Positions 9,611-20,289 of a DNA stretch of 64,000 nucleotides are shown piece after piece; positions within the stretch are counted from its first letter, which is position 1; the number at the start of each line of letters is the position of its first letter. A program made the position numbers and the translations under genes. The notes below the pieces were generated by a model that had not been told where the DNA came from, did not search any database, and was given only the letters and a program-made list of their open reading frames with translations. Source of the stretch: CAIWHR01 sp963786625 (lineage in GTDB: Bacteria > Pseudomonadota > Gammaproteobacteria > Burkholderiales > Casimicrobiaceae); the NCBI GenBank assembly GCA_963786625.1, contig CAWAZS010000005.1, positions 124,001-188,000 on the forward strand, given 5' to 3'.

Positions 9611-10687
9611 ATGAGCAAGTTCCACCGCCTTTGCGTGGCGAAGGTCGAGCGCGAGACGCGCGATGCCGTGGCGATCACCTTCGCCGTGCCGCCGGAGCTT
9701 GCCGAGGCGTACCGCTTTGCCGCGGGCCAGCACCTGACGCTGCGCGCCGCCATCGCCGGACAGGACGTGCGTCGCTCGTACTCGATCTGCTCGGGCGTGC
9801 AGGACGGCATCCTGCGGATCGCCGTCAAGCGCAATCCGGGCGGCGTCTTCTCGGAATGGGCGAACGAAGCGCTGAAGGCAGGCGATGCGCTCGACGTGAT
9901 GCCGCCGCTCGGGCACTTCAACGTGCCGCCGGCGCCGGACGAGCGCAGGCACCATGTCGGCTTCGCCGCCGGCAGCGGGATCACCCCGCTCCTGTCGCTG
10001 ATCAAGACCACGCTCGCTGCCGAGCCGCTCTGCGAATTCACGCTCTTCTACGGCAATCGCGCTTCCGGCACCGTGATGTTCAGGGAGGAGCTCGCCGCGC
10101 TCAAGGACGCCTACCTGACCCGTTTCAACCTGGTCCACGTGCTCTCGCGCGAGGCGCAGGACATCGAGCTCCTCCACGGCCGCATCGATCGCGCCAAGGC
10201 CGATGCGCTGCTCGCGCACTGGGTGGACCTGGACGGGGTCGACGTCGTGTACGTGTGCGGCCCCGACGGCATGATGCGTGCGGTTGCGGACGCGCTGAAG
10301 GCGCGCGGATTCCCCGAAGCCAGGATCAAGATCGAGCGCTTCGCGACCAGCATACCGAAGCACGAGCACAAGCCGGGAAAGGCGCCCGAGCCCGGCCACG
10401 CCGAGTGCGAGGTCACGGCGATCCTGGACGGCGCCACGAAGACGTTCACGCTGCGCAAGGGGCAGGAATCCATCCTCGAAGCGGGGCTCAAGGCCGGTGT
10501 CGAGCTGCCGTACTCGTGCAAGGGCGGCGTCTGCTCGACCTGCCGCGCCAAGCTCACCGCCGGCGAGGTCGACATGGACGTCAACTATGCGCTCGAGGAT
10601 TACGAGGTCGCGCGCGGGTTCGTGCTCACCTGCCAGAGCTATCCGGCGACCGACAAGGTGACCGTCGACTACGATCAGACAGGCTGA
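9611..10687 (+). CDS. paaE: Phenylacetyl-CoA epoxidase reductase PaaE
   Basis: Passes electrons from NADPH to the PaaAC epoxidase. 358 residues: FAD domain with RSYSICSG (about residue 57), NAD(P)-binding part with GSGITPLLSL and CGPDGMM, then a C-terminal plant-type 2Fe-2S ferredoxin with ligands in CKGGVCSTC (about residues 304-312) and the distal Cys in FVLTCQSYP. ATG at 9611 is preferred over an in-frame GTG at 9596 that lies inside the repeat. This is the last of the five epoxidase genes; a cluster of family A palindromes follows. Confidence 0.96.
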   Translation: MSKFHRLCVAKVERETRDAVAITFAVPPELAEAYRFAAGQHLTLRAAIAGQDVRRSYSICSGVQDGILRIAVKRNPGGVFSEWANEALKAGDALDVMPPLGHFNVPPAPDERRHHVGFAAGSGITPLLSLIKTTLAAEPLCEFTLFYGNRASGTVMFREELAALKDAYLTRFNLVHVLSREAQDIELLHGRIDRAKADALLAHWVDLDGVDVVYVCGPDGMMRAVADALKARGFPEARIKIERFATSIPKHEHKPGKAPEPGHAECEVTAILDGATKTFTLRKGQESILEAGLKAGVELPYSCKGGVCSTCRAKLTAGEVDMDVNYALEDYEVARGFVLTCQSYPATDKVTVDYDQTG

Positions 10688-10698
10688 CGCTGCGATCG

Positions 10699-10861
10699 GT
10701 CCGGCTGAAGCCGGACCCACGAGACGGGGCCGCCGGCTCGCATGTGGGGCCGCCTTCAGGCGGCGGTGCGGTGCATCCGGCTGAAGCCGGACCCACGAAA
10801 GGATGGCGGTGTGGGGCCGCCTTCAGGCGGCGGTGGTGCATCCGGCTGAAGCCGGACCCAC
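10699..10861. repeat. Palindromic dispersed repeat, family A, tandem cluster
   Basis: Alternating palindromes: TCCGGCTGAAGCCGGA types at 10699-10716, 10776-10791 and 10841-10856, and GCCGCCTTCAGGCGGC at 10749-10764 and 10816-10831, joined by CCCAC/GTGGG flanks. Single two-hairpin units of the same family occur at 27079-27143 and 45030-45094. It separates paaE from paaN and could fold into several strong hairpins in the mRNA. Confidence 0.85.
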
Positions 10862-10885
10862 GGTCAGCCGGTCCGGCGCGCGTGC

Positions 10886-10891
10886 TAGAGT
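10886..10891 (+). promoter_or_regulatory. Candidate -10 box before paaN
   Basis: TAGAGT 33 bases before the paaN GTG, just after the repeat cluster; it may give the distal paa genes their own promoter. No clear -35 box. Confidence 0.3.
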
Positions 10892-10923
10892 TTGCAGGCT
10901 CACGAACGACGAAGGAGCTCCCC

Positions 10924-12588
10924 GTGCCGCATCCGCTTTTCGAACGCCACGCCGCGACGCTCGAGCGCGCGCTGACCGCGATCGCCGACCGCGGCTACTG
11001 GAGCGCGTATCCCGAATCGCCGAGCCCCAAGGTCTACGGCGAGGGCGCTGCCGAGGCCGGCAAGGCGGCGTTCGACGCGCTCCTCGACAAGCCGTTCGCG
11101 CTCGACCAGCCGGGATCGACGGGCTCGGTCGGCCGCGAGGTGTCCCCGTACGGCTTCCCGCTGGGCATCAGGTATCCGAAGTGCGACCTCGACGCGCTCT
11201 TCGCCGCCGTCGCGAAGGCGCAGAGCGCGTGGCGCAAGGCGGGACCGGAAGCATGGGTGGGCGTGTGCGCCGAGATCCTGCAGCGGATCAATCGGCAGAG
11301 CTTTCTCTTCGCCAACGCGGTCATGCACACGACCGGTCAGGCGTTCATGATGGCGTTCCAGGCGGGCGGGCCGCACGCGCAGGACCGCGGGCTCGAGGCC
11401 GTGGCCTACGCCTGGGCGGAGATGAAGCGGATCCCGGCGAGCGCGCTCTGGGAGAAGCCGCAGGGCAAGAACGAGCCGCTGAAGATGGAGAAGCACTACC
11501 GGATCGTGCCCCGCGGCACCGGTCTCGTCATCGGCTGCTGCACGTTTCCGACCTGGAACGGCTATCCGGGCCTGTTCGCCGACCTCGCCACCGGCAATGC
11601 CGTCGTCGTCAAGCCGCACCCCGCCGCGATCCTGCCGCTCGCCCTCACCGTGCGCATCGCGCGCGAGGTGCTGGCCGAGGCCGGCTTCGATCCCAACGTC
11701 GTCAGCCTCGTCGCCCACGAGGCCGGCGACGACGTTGCGCAGAGGCTCGCGCTGCGGCCGGAGATCCGGCTCGTCGATTTCACGGGCAGCGCGGCGAACG
11801 GCAACTGGCTGGAGGCGAACGCGCGCCAGGCGCAGGTCTTTACGGAGAAGTCCGGCGTCAACCAGATCGTCATCGACTCGGCCGACGACATCAAGGCGGT
11901 CGCCCGCAACATCGCGTTCTCGCTGTCGCTGTACACGGGACAGATGTGCACGGCGCCGCAGAACATCTACGTGCCGGCCGCCGGCATCGCCACCGCCGAG
12001 GGCCGCCTGACCTTCGACGAGGTCGCCGCGGCGATCGCCGATGCCGTGCGCAAGCTGCTGGGCGACCCGGCGCGCGCCGTCGAGATTCTCGGCGCCGTGG
12101 TCAACGACGGCGTGCTGCAGCGGCTGGACGCGGCGCGCGCGCTGGGGACGATCGTGCTCGACACGCAGTCGATCACGCACCCGCAGTTCCCGCAGGCGCG
12201 CATCCGCACGCCGCTCATCGTGAAGCTCGCCGCCGCCGAGCGCGACCGCTACCTGGCCGAGTGGTTCGGTCCGGTCGCCTTCGTCATCGCGACCGATTCC
12301 ACCGAGCAGAGCCTCGCGATCGCGCGCGAGGCGGCGAAGACGCACGGCGCGCTGACCTTCTCCGTGTACTCGACCTCGCGCGAGGTGATCGAGCGCGCGG
12401 TCGACGCGGCCGAGGAGGGCGGCGTCGCGCTGTCGATCAACCTGACCGGCGGCGTCTTCGTCAACCAGTCGGCGGCGTTCTCGGACTTCCACGGCACGGG
12501 CGCCAACCCCGCGGCCAATGCGTCGCTGACCGACTCCGCGTTCGTCGCGTCGCGGTTCCGCGTCGTCCAGCATCGCGCGCACGTGTGA
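10924..12588 (+). CDS. paaN: Phenylacetate degradation aldehyde dehydrogenase PaaN
   Basis: 554-residue aldehyde-dehydrogenase-family protein of the PaaN type. It would oxidise the semialdehyde formed when oxepin-CoA is opened, yielding 3-oxo-5,6-dehydrosuberyl-CoA (the ALDH half of E. coli PaaZ). The start is GTG at 10924 after GAAGGAG. Seen: VIGCCTFPTWNGYPGLFADL, VVKPHPAAILPLA, VDFTGSAANGNWLE, the ALDH Cys region GQMCTAPQNIYVP and a WFGPVAFVIA C-terminal segment. No MaoC hydratase domain is fused, so the ring-opening hydratase must be separate or encoded elsewhere. Confidence 0.92.
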   Translation: MPHPLFERHAATLERALTAIADRGYWSAYPESPSPKVYGEGAAEAGKAAFDALLDKPFALDQPGSTGSVGREVSPYGFPLGIRYPKCDLDALFAAVAKAQSAWRKAGPEAWVGVCAEILQRINRQSFLFANAVMHTTGQAFMMAFQAGGPHAQDRGLEAVAYAWAEMKRIPASALWEKPQGKNEPLKMEKHYRIVPRGTGLVIGCCTFPTWNGYPGLFADLATGNAVVVKPHPAAILPLALTVRIAREVLAEAGFDPNVVSLVAHEAGDDVAQRLALRPEIRLVDFTGSAANGNWLEANARQAQVFTEKSGVNQIVIDSADDIKAVARNIAFSLSLYTGQMCTAPQNIYVPAAGIATAEGRLTFDEVAAAIADAVRKLLGDPARAVEILGAVVNDGVLQRLDAARALGTIVLDTQSITHPQFPQARIRTPLIVKLAAAERDRYLAEWFGPVAFVIATDSTEQSLAIAREAAKTHGALTFSVYSTSREVIERAVDAAEEGGVALSINLTGGVFVNQSAAFSDFHGTGANPAANASLTDSAFVASRFRVVQHRAHV

Positions 12589-12598
12589 GGAAAAGGCG

Positions 12599-13390
12599 AT
12601 GAGCTACGAGCACATCCTGTTCACGATGGAAGGCGGCATCGCGCGCCTGACGCTGAACCGCCCCGACCGGCTCAACAGCTTCAACGATGCGATGCACGCG
12701 GAAGTGCGCGACGCGCTGGACCGGGTGAGGGCCGAGCCAGCGACGCGCGTGCTGCTCCTGACCGGCGCGGGCCGCGGCTTCTGCGCGGGCCAGGACCTTT
12801 CCGACCGCGCGGTCGCGCCGGGCAGCGCGCCCGTCGATCTCGGCGAATCCGTCGAGCGCAACTACAAGCCGCTGATCCTCGGCCTGCGCGCGCTGCCGCT
12901 GCCCGTCGTCTGCGCGGTCAACGGCGTCGCCGCGGGAGCCGGCGCCAACCTGGCGCTCGCCTGCGACCTCGTCATCGCCGCGAAGTCGGCGAGCTTCATC
13001 CAGGCGTTCTCCAGGATCGGCCTCGTCCCCGACTCGGGCGGCACGTATTTCCTGCCGCGTCTGGTCGGCACTGCGCGCGCGATGGGCCTCGCGCTCACCG
13101 GTGACAAGCTCACCGCGGAGCAGGCGGTGCAGTGGGGGCTCATCTGGCAATGCGTCGACGATGCGGAGCTGCCGGCCGTCGCCAACCAGCTGCTGCTGCA
13201 CTTTGCGCAGGCGCCCACGCGCGGGCTGGCGGCGATCAAGCACGCGATCCAGGCTTCCGCCGGCAACACGCTGACCGCGCAGCTCGATCTCGAGCGCGAC
13301 CTCCAGCGCGCGCTGGGCAACGGCGAGGACTACCGGGAAGGCGTCGCGGCGTTCATCGCGAAGCGTCCCCCCCGCTTCACCGGCAAATAA
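12599..13390 (+). CDS. paaG: 1,2-epoxyphenylacetyl-CoA isomerase PaaG
   Basis: Crotonase-family isomerase that turns the ring epoxide into the seven-membered oxepin-CoA and later shifts a double bond in the chain. 263 residues. The CoA-binding crotonase core is visible: LTLNRPDRLNSFNDAMH near residue 18, GAGRGFCAGQDLSDR near 58, and NGVAAGAGANLALACDLVIAA around 105. The C-terminal TARAMGLALTGDKLTAEQA segment is typical of PaaG. It starts 10 bases after paaN. Confidence 0.94.
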   Translation: MSYEHILFTMEGGIARLTLNRPDRLNSFNDAMHAEVRDALDRVRAEPATRVLLLTGAGRGFCAGQDLSDRAVAPGSAPVDLGESVERNYKPLILGLRALPLPVVCAVNGVAAGAGANLALACDLVIAAKSASFIQAFSRIGLVPDSGGTYFLPRLVGTARAMGLALTGDKLTAEQAVQWGLIWQCVDDAELPAVANQLLLHFAQAPTRGLAAIKHAIQASAGNTLTAQLDLERDLQRALGNGEDYREGVAAFIAKRPPRFTGK

Positions 13391-13403
13391 CCGCGCGCCA
13401 TCG

Positions 13404-14951
13404 ATGGCTTCCGCGCTGCCTCCGGGTTCGACCGTCGCCGTCATCGGCGCGGGGGCGATGGGCGCGGGCATCGCGCAGATCGCCGCGGTGCACGGCCACC
13501 GCGTCCAGCTCCACGACACGCGTTTCGGGGCGGCCGACGCCGCGAAGAAGAGCATCGCCGCCGCCCTCGCGAATCTCGTCGCCAAGGGCCGCCTCGCGCC
13601 GCAGGACGCCGAGGCCGCGGTCGGCCGCATCGCAACGGTGGTCACCCTCGCCGATTCGTGCGTGGCGCAGCTCGTCGTCGAGGCGATCGTCGAGGACCTC
13701 GCCGCCAAGCGCGAGCTGTTCGCGTCGCTCGAAAACGTGGTGACACCCGAGTGCATCCTGGCGTCGAACACGTCGTCGTTTTCGATCACCGCGCTCGGCA
13801 GCGGCCGCAAGCGGCCGGAACGCGTCGTCGGCATGCACTTCTTCAATCCGGCGCCGGTGATGCCGCTGGTCGAGGTCGTGACCGGTCTCGCGACGTCGCC
13901 CGCGGTGGCGGAGGCCGTGGTCGCAACCGCGCACGCCTGGGGCAAGACGCCGGTGCGCGCCTCCTCGACGCCCGGCTTCATCGTCAATCGCTGCGCACGG
14001 CCGTTCTACGCCGAGGGCCTGCGGCTCCTCGGCGAGCGTGCCGCGGACGTGGCCACGCTGGACGCGGTGATTCGCGAGGGCGGCGGTTTCCGCATGGGCC
14101 CGTTCGAGCTGATCGACCTGATCGGCCTCGACGTGAACCTCGCGGTGACGACGAGCATCTGGGACGCCTATGCCCACGACCCGCGCTACGCGCCCTCGGT
14201 GCTGCAGCAGGAGCGGGTGGCGGCCGGTTTCCTCGGGCGCAAGGCAGGGCGCGGATTCTACGACTACACGGCGGGCGCGCCGAAGGCGGAGCCGCGCACG
14301 GAGCCGGCGCAGCCGGCGCCGGCGGGGGTGACCGCGCATGGCGAGCTCGGCAGCGCGGCGCCGCTCGTCGAGCGGATCGCCGCGGCGGGTGTGCCCGTCG
14401 AGCGGGCGCGCGCCGATTCGCGGTTTCCGAGCGGCGCGATCCGGATCCCGGGCGGCGCGGGCGGGGTGTGGCTGGCGCCGACCGACGGGCGCACGGCGAC
14501 CAAACGGGTCGTCGACACCGGTGTCCGGGATCTCGTGCTCTTCGACCTCGCGCTCGATTTCGCCGCGACGACCCGGCTCGCGGTGGCGCGCGCGGACACC
14601 TGCGGCGACGCCGCGTACGCGCTGGCGCTCGGCGCGCTGCAAGCGGCCGGCCTCAAAGTGTCCCGCCTCGACGACGTTGCCGGACTCGCGGTGCTGCGCG
14701 TGGTCGCGATGCTCGCGAACGAGGCCGCCGACGCCGTCGTGCAGGGCGTCGCGGCGCCCGACGCGATCGATCTCGCGATGCAAAAGGGCGTCAACTATCC
14801 GCGCGGCCCGCTGGCGTGGGCAGACGCGATCGGCGTGGAAACCGTACGCGACGCCCTGGCGCATCTGGCGGCGCACTATGGCGAGGATCGCTACCGCACC
14901 TCGCCGCTCGTGGCGCGACGGGCGGCCACCGGGGGAACGCTGCGTGGGTGA
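13404..14951 (+). CDS. paaH: 3-hydroxyacyl-CoA dehydrogenase PaaH
   Basis: NAD-dependent oxidation of 3-hydroxyadipyl-CoA to 3-oxoadipyl-CoA. 515 residues. The N-terminal Rossmann fold has GAGAMGAGIAQIAA (residues about 14-27), the catalytic region SNTSSFSIT and HFFNPAPVMPLVEVV, and a first C-terminal HCDH domain ending near residue 295. After an Ala/Pro linker (about residues 295-310) a second HCDH domain follows, the usual two-domain PaaH arrangement. It starts 13 bases after paaG. Confidence 0.94.
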   Translation: MASALPPGSTVAVIGAGAMGAGIAQIAAVHGHRVQLHDTRFGAADAAKKSIAAALANLVAKGRLAPQDAEAAVGRIATVVTLADSCVAQLVVEAIVEDLAAKRELFASLENVVTPECILASNTSSFSITALGSGRKRPERVVGMHFFNPAPVMPLVEVVTGLATSPAVAEAVVATAHAWGKTPVRASSTPGFIVNRCARPFYAEGLRLLGERAADVATLDAVIREGGGFRMGPFELIDLIGLDVNLAVTTSIWDAYAHDPRYAPSVLQQERVAAGFLGRKAGRGFYDYTAGAPKAEPRTEPAQPAPAGVTAHGELGSAAPLVERIAAAGVPVERARADSRFPSGAIRIPGGAGGVWLAPTDGRTATKRVVDTGVRDLVLFDLALDFAATTRLAVARADTCGDAAYALALGALQAAGLKVSRLDDVAGLAVLRVVAMLANEAADAVVQGVAAPDAIDLAMQKGVNYPRGPLAWADAIGVETVRDALAHLAAHYGEDRYRTSPLVARRAATGGTLRG

Positions 14952-14964
14952 GCATCATCCGGCG

Positions 14965-15399
14965 ATGACGACCGCCGACGCGCGCACGCTGGCCGAGCGC
15001 GTCGCCGAGTCGATGTACCACCGCGACACGGCGACGCAGGCGCTGGGCATCCGCATCGCGCACATCGGGCCCGGCTTCGCCGAGCTCGCGATGGCGGTGC
15101 GCGCCGACATGCTGAACGGCCACGAGATCTGCCATGGCGGGTTCATCTTCACGCTGGCCGACAGCGCGTTCGCCTACGCCTGCAACAGCTACAATCTGAA
15201 CACCGTCGCGTCGGGCTGCGCGATCGAATTCACCGCGCCGGCACGCGCCGGCGACGTGCTGACGGCGCGCGCACACGAGCGCCAGCTGGCCGGTCGCACC
15301 GGCGTCTACGACGTGGAGGTGGCGAATCAGCGCGGCGAGACGGTCGCGCTGTTCCGCGGCAAGAGCTACCGGATCAAGGGTCATCTGATCGAGGAATAG
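14965..15399 (+). CDS. paaI: Hydroxyphenylacetyl-CoA thioesterase PaaI
   Basis: Hot-dog-fold thioesterase of 144 residues that hydrolyses dead-end hydroxyphenylacetyl-CoA and similar esters to free CoA. The active-site helix region MLNGHEICHGGFIFTLADSAFAYACN lies around residues 48-73. ATG at 14965; it lies 13 bases after paaH and 11 bases before paaK. Confidence 0.93.
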   Translation: MTTADARTLAERVAESMYHRDTATQALGIRIAHIGPGFAELAMAVRADMLNGHEICHGGFIFTLADSAFAYACNSYNLNTVASGCAIEFTAPARAGDVLTARAHERQLAGRTGVYDVEVANQRGETVALFRGKSYRIKGHLIEE

Positions 15400-15410
15400 G
15401 AGGACGCACC

Positions 15411-16718
<1,308 letters not shown>

Positions 16719-16774
16719 GGCCGGGAGCCGGTCGGACCTGCCTTCGCGCATGCGTTGTCCATAGGGACTCACGA

Positions 16775-17977
16775 ATGATCCATGCGTTCATCTGCGACGC
16801 GGTACGCACGCCGATCGGCCGCTACGGCGGCGCGCTGGCCACCGTGCGCACCGACGACCTGGCGGCGATCCCGATCAAGGCGCTGATCGACCGCCATCCG
16901 GGCGTCGACTGGGCCGCCGTCGACGACGTCTACTACGGCTGCGCCAATCAGGCGGGCGAGGACAACCGCAATGTCGCGCGGATGGCGGCGCTGCTGGCGG
17001 GGTTGCCGACCGATGTCCCCGCCGCGACCGTCAATCGCCTGTGCGGCTCGGGGCTCGACGCGCTGGCGCTGGCGGCGCGCACGATCATGGCCGGGGAGGC
17101 CGGGCTCGCGATCGCCGGCGGCGTCGAGAGCATGAGCCGCGCGCCCTTCGTGCTGGCGAAGGCCGACAGCGCGTTCTCGCGCGCGGCGAAGATCGAGGAC
17201 ACGACGATCGGCTGGCGCTTCGTCAACCCGCTGATGAAGGCCAGGTACGGCATCGACTCGATGCCGGAGACCGCGGAAAACGTCGCCGCGGAGTACGGCA
17301 TCACACGCGCCGACCAGGATGCGTTCGCGCTGCGCTCGCAGTCGCGCGCGCTCGCCGCGCAGGCGAACGGCAACCTCGCGCAGGAGATCGTCGGCGTGCC
17401 GGTGGCGCAGAAGAAGGGCGATCCCCTCGTCGTCGACCGCGACGAGCATCCGCGCGCGACGACGCTCGAGGCGCTGGCGAAGCTGAAGGGGATCGTGAAG
17501 CCGGACGGCAGCGTCACCGCCGGCAACGCCTCGGGTGTCAACGACGGCTCCTGCGCGCTGCTCGTCGCCAGCGAGGCCGCCGCGGCCAAGCACGGCCTGA
17601 CGCCTCGCGCGCGCATCGTCGGCGCGGCGACGGCCGGCGTCCCGCCACGCATCATGGGCATCGGCCCCGCGCCGGCGACCCGGAAGCTGCTCGCGCGCAT
17701 CGGCCTCGCGATCGGCCAGATCGACGTGATCGAACTGAACGAGGCGTTCGCCGCGCAGGCGCTCGCCGTGACCCGGACGCTGGGCTTGCCCGACGACGCG
17801 GCGCAGGTCAATCCGAACGGCGGCGCGATCGCCCTCGGGCACCCGCTCGGCGCATCGGGCGCGCGGCTCGCGACGACGGCGCTGCACCAGCTCGAGCGCA
17901 GCGGCGGCCGTTACGGCCTCGCGACGATGTGCATCGGCGTCGGGCAGGGCATCGCGCTGGTCATCGAGCGGGTGTAG
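16775..17977 (+). CDS. paaJ: 3-oxoadipyl-CoA/3-oxo-5,6-dehydrosuberyl-CoA thiolase PaaJ
   Basis: Thiolase of 400 residues that releases acetyl-CoA from the two 3-oxoacyl-CoA intermediates of the pathway. Active-site Cys in NRLCGSGLDALALAART (about residue 90), the C-terminal His in NPNGGAIALGHPLGASGAR and Cys in MCIGVGQG are all present. ATG at 16775. Last gene of the operon. It converges on chaA with a 93-base gap in which no intrinsic terminator with a T-run is visible. Confidence 0.94.
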   Translation: MIHAFICDAVRTPIGRYGGALATVRTDDLAAIPIKALIDRHPGVDWAAVDDVYYGCANQAGEDNRNVARMAALLAGLPTDVPAATVNRLCGSGLDALALAARTIMAGEAGLAIAGGVESMSRAPFVLAKADSAFSRAAKIEDTTIGWRFVNPLMKARYGIDSMPETAENVAAEYGITRADQDAFALRSQSRALAAQANGNLAQEIVGVPVAQKKGDPLVVDRDEHPRATTLEALAKLKGIVKPDGSVTAGNASGVNDGSCALLVASEAAAAKHGLTPRARIVGAATAGVPPRIMGIGPAPATRKLLARIGLAIGQIDVIELNEAFAAQALAVTRTLGLPDDAAQVNPNGGAIALGHPLGASGARLATTALHQLERSGGRYGLATMCIGVGQGIALVIERV

Positions 17978-18070
17978 CGATCGCCGGGCTTGCGCGTGCC
18001 GGCGCGCGACTGCCGACGATCGCGCCGCCGATGATCAGGCGCGGCGAGGCTCGCCGCGAGGCGACGTCGA

Positions 18071-19153
18071 TCAGGGAACGACGGTCGTGAACAGATAGGT
18101 CGCGAAGATCACCAGCAGCACGGTGCCCTGCAGGACGGTGGTCCGCCCGGTGCCGAGCGAGATCGCCGTCACGAACAGCGACAGCAGCAGCAGGACGGTC
18201 GATTTGATGTCGATGCCGAGCGTGAGCTCGAGACCGGTCGCGAGCGAAACGATGGCGACCGTCGGAATGGTGAGGCCGATGCTGGCCAGCGCCGAGCCGA
18301 GCGCGAGATTGAGGCTCGTCTGCAGCCGGTCCAAGCGGGCGGCGCGCAGCGCCGCAAGGCCTTCCGGAAGGAGCACGACCGCGGCGATGACGACGCCGAC
18401 CAGCGCATTGGGCGCGCCGATCGCTGCGATGCCGGCTTCGATGGCCGGGGCGAGCGCCTTCGCGAGGAGCACCACGACGCCGAGACATGCGATCAGCAAC
18501 GCGCCGCTCAGCGCGGCGGCGGCGGCCGACGGCGCCGCCGCGTGCACCGCCTCGTCGCCGGCCGCGCGCGCTGGCAGGAAGTAGTCGCGGTGGCGGATGG
18601 CCTGCGCGAACACGAACGTGCCGTAGAGGATCAGCGAAACGACGGCGATGAAGACGAGCTGACCCGTGGTGAACACGGGGCCGGGGGTGCTGACCGTGTA
18701 GTTCGGCAGCACGAGCGTCAGCACGACGATCGCGGCGAGGGTCGCGAGCGAGGCGCTGACGCCGTGCAGTCCGAAGCTCTGCTCGCGGTAACGGGCGCCG
18801 CCGACCAGCAGGCACAGCCCGACGATGCCGTTCAGGATGATCATCACCGCGGCGAACACCGTGTCGCGGGCGAGCGCGGTCGTTGCCGGGCCGCCGGCCA
18901 GCATCAGCGAGACGATGAGCGCGACCTCGATCACCGTGACCGCCACGGCCAGCACCAGCGTGCCGAACGGCTCGCCGACGCGGTGCGCGACCACTTCCGC
19001 GTGGTGCACCGCCGACAGCACGGCGCCGATCAATCCGGCCGCGACGAGCACGAGGAAGGCGCCGCCCAGTCCGAACTGCGTCCCGGCGAGCAGCAGCCAC
19101 GCGACGACCGGCGCGGCGATCGTCCAGAGCGGAATCACCGATGCGAACCTCAT
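18071..19153 (-). CDS. chaA: Calcium/proton antiporter, ChaA family
   Basis: Inner-membrane cation/H+ exchanger of 360 residues with about eleven hydrophobic segments. The family alpha-repeat motifs, carrying membrane-embedded acidic residues, appear as LAVAVTVIEVALIVSLML (about residues 69-86) and AVVLLPEGLAALRAARLDRLQTS in the second half. It exports Ca2+ or Na+/K+ in characterised relatives. It lies 66 bases downstream of nhaR on the same strand, which suggests control by that regulator. Confidence 0.85.
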   Translation of the reverse strand: MRFASVIPLWTIAAPVVAWLLLAGTQFGLGGAFLVLVAAGLIGAVLSAVHHAEVVAHRVGEPFGTLVLAVAVTVIEVALIVSLMLAGGPATTALARDTVFAAVMIILNGIVGLCLLVGGARYREQSFGLHGVSASLATLAAIVVLTLVLPNYTVSTPGPVFTTGQLVFIAVVSLILYGTFVFAQAIRHRDYFLPARAAGDEAVHAAAPSAAAAALSGALLIACLGVVVLLAKALAPAIEAGIAAIGAPNALVGVVIAAVVLLPEGLAALRAARLDRLQTSLNLALGSALASIGLTIPTVAIVSLATGLELTLGIDIKSTVLLLLSLFVTAISLGTGRTTVLQGTVLLVIFATYLFTTVVP

Positions 19154-19219
19154 GCAGCGACTATAGCGTATGCCGGCGCTCTGGCGTCCCGGCGCCGGCT
19201 GGTGCAGGGACGGCGGAAT

Positions 19220-20176
19220 CTATCTCGGCGATCGCCCGGCGGGCGCTGCACCGGGGCGCCGCCCGCGGGCACCGGTGGCCGCGAACACGTCGTGGTGCGC
19301 GGCCTCGCTGATCGCCATCGTTGCCGGGTGCGTCAGGCGGCGCTCGGTCGTGATCGCGTAGAGCTGCTCGGCGACGGTCTCGATGCGGCCGAGCGCACGC
19401 ACGCCGTACTGGCGGCAGACGTCGTCGGCGATCGCCGTGGGCGCGACGAACAGGCCGGCGCCACCCTGGCCGAAGGCCTTCATCAGCCCGCTGTCGTCGA
19501 ACTCGCCGACGATGCGCGGGCGCAGGTTCCGCGCCTCCAGCCACTGCAGCAGCCGCGGCCGCAGCGCGACACCCTCGCCGGGCAGCAGCAGCGGCGCGTT
19601 GTCGAGCAGCGCGGGGAACCGGCCCTTCAGCGTGCGCGCCACCGCCTTGGCCGCGAACACCGTGATGTCGCTGGCCCCGAGCAGGTGGTTGTAGCCGCGC
19701 ACGTTGAGCTCGGGGGGCAGTGGACGGTCGGCGATGACGAGATCGACCCGGTGCACGGCGAGCTCGCCGAGCAGGGACGCGAGGCGCCCTTCGCGGCAGA
19801 TCAGCCGCAGCGGCTCGGAGAGGCGCAGCGCCGGCTGGATGACGCGGTAGGCAATGGTCTTCGGGACCGAGTCGGCGACGCCGATCCGGAAGGGCGTCGA
19901 CTTCTTCGCCGCCTGGTCGCGCGCGACCTCGATCAATTCGTCGCCCAGCGCGAAGATCTCGTCGGCGTACGACAGGATCCGCCGACCCGATTCGGTGACC
20001 TCGAGCCCGCGGCCGGCACGGCGGAAGAGCGCGGCTCCCAGCGACTCCGCGAGCTCGGTCAGCTGGCCGCTGATCGACTGCGGCGTCACGTGCAGCTGCT
20101 CGCTTGCGCGGGCGATGCTGCCCGAGCGCGCGACCGCCCAGAAGTACCGCAGGTGCTTGAAGTTCAGTTGCGCCAC
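19220..20176 (-). CDS. nhaR: LysR-family activator NhaR
   Basis: 318-residue LysR-type regulator of the NhaR branch, known to activate Na+/H+ antiporter genes in response to Na+. GTG at 20176 was chosen because the protein then starts QLNFKHLRYFWAVARSGS, as NhaR proteins do; a TTG at 20188 is the longer option. Helix-turn-helix at residues about 18-40 (SIARASEQLHVTPQSISGQL). The C-terminal effector domain contains LKGRFPALLDNAPLLLPGEG. chaA follows directly. Confidence 0.88.
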   Translation of the reverse strand: MAQLNFKHLRYFWAVARSGSIARASEQLHVTPQSISGQLTELAESLGAALFRRAGRGLEVTESGRRILSYADEIFALGDELIEVARDQAAKKSTPFRIGVADSVPKTIAYRVIQPALRLSEPLRLICREGRLASLLGELAVHRVDLVIADRPLPPELNVRGYNHLLGASDITVFAAKAVARTLKGRFPALLDNAPLLLPGEGVALRPRLLQWLEARNLRPRIVGEFDDSGLMKAFGQGGAGLFVAPTAIADDVCRQYGVRALGRIETVAEQLYAITTERRLTHPATMAISEAAHHDVFAATGARGRRPGAAPAGRSPR

Positions 20177-20189
20177 GAGGACTCGCAAT

Positions 20190-20289
20190 CATCAGAAAAA
20201 ACCGATCTGTCTTTTAATTATATTCGAGTTGTGCGATGTAATGGCCATGCGCAGAATGCGCGCCATCGACCCGAGAGAGGAGCGGCACC
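20190..20289. promoter_or_regulatory. Divergent nhaR / HPF promoter region
   Basis: AT-rich gap. On the minus strand 20222-20217 reads TATAAT, a perfect -10 box toward nhaR. On the plus strand TATATT at 20219-20224 overlaps it and faces the HPF gene, so the two promoters may compete. No clear -35 boxes. Confidence 0.45.

Noticed and set aside
10699..10861. Regular repeats considered as a CRISPR array
   Set aside because: Units are palindromic, with short near-identical spacers and only two periods, no leader and no cas genes; the same unit is found singly elsewhere. It is a REP-type element.
9103..12588. A 1161-codon frame running through paaD, paaE and paaN
   Set aside because: Only the last 554 codons (PaaN) are conserved; the rest is the wrong frame of paaD and paaE. 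Long open shadow frames are expected at this GC content.
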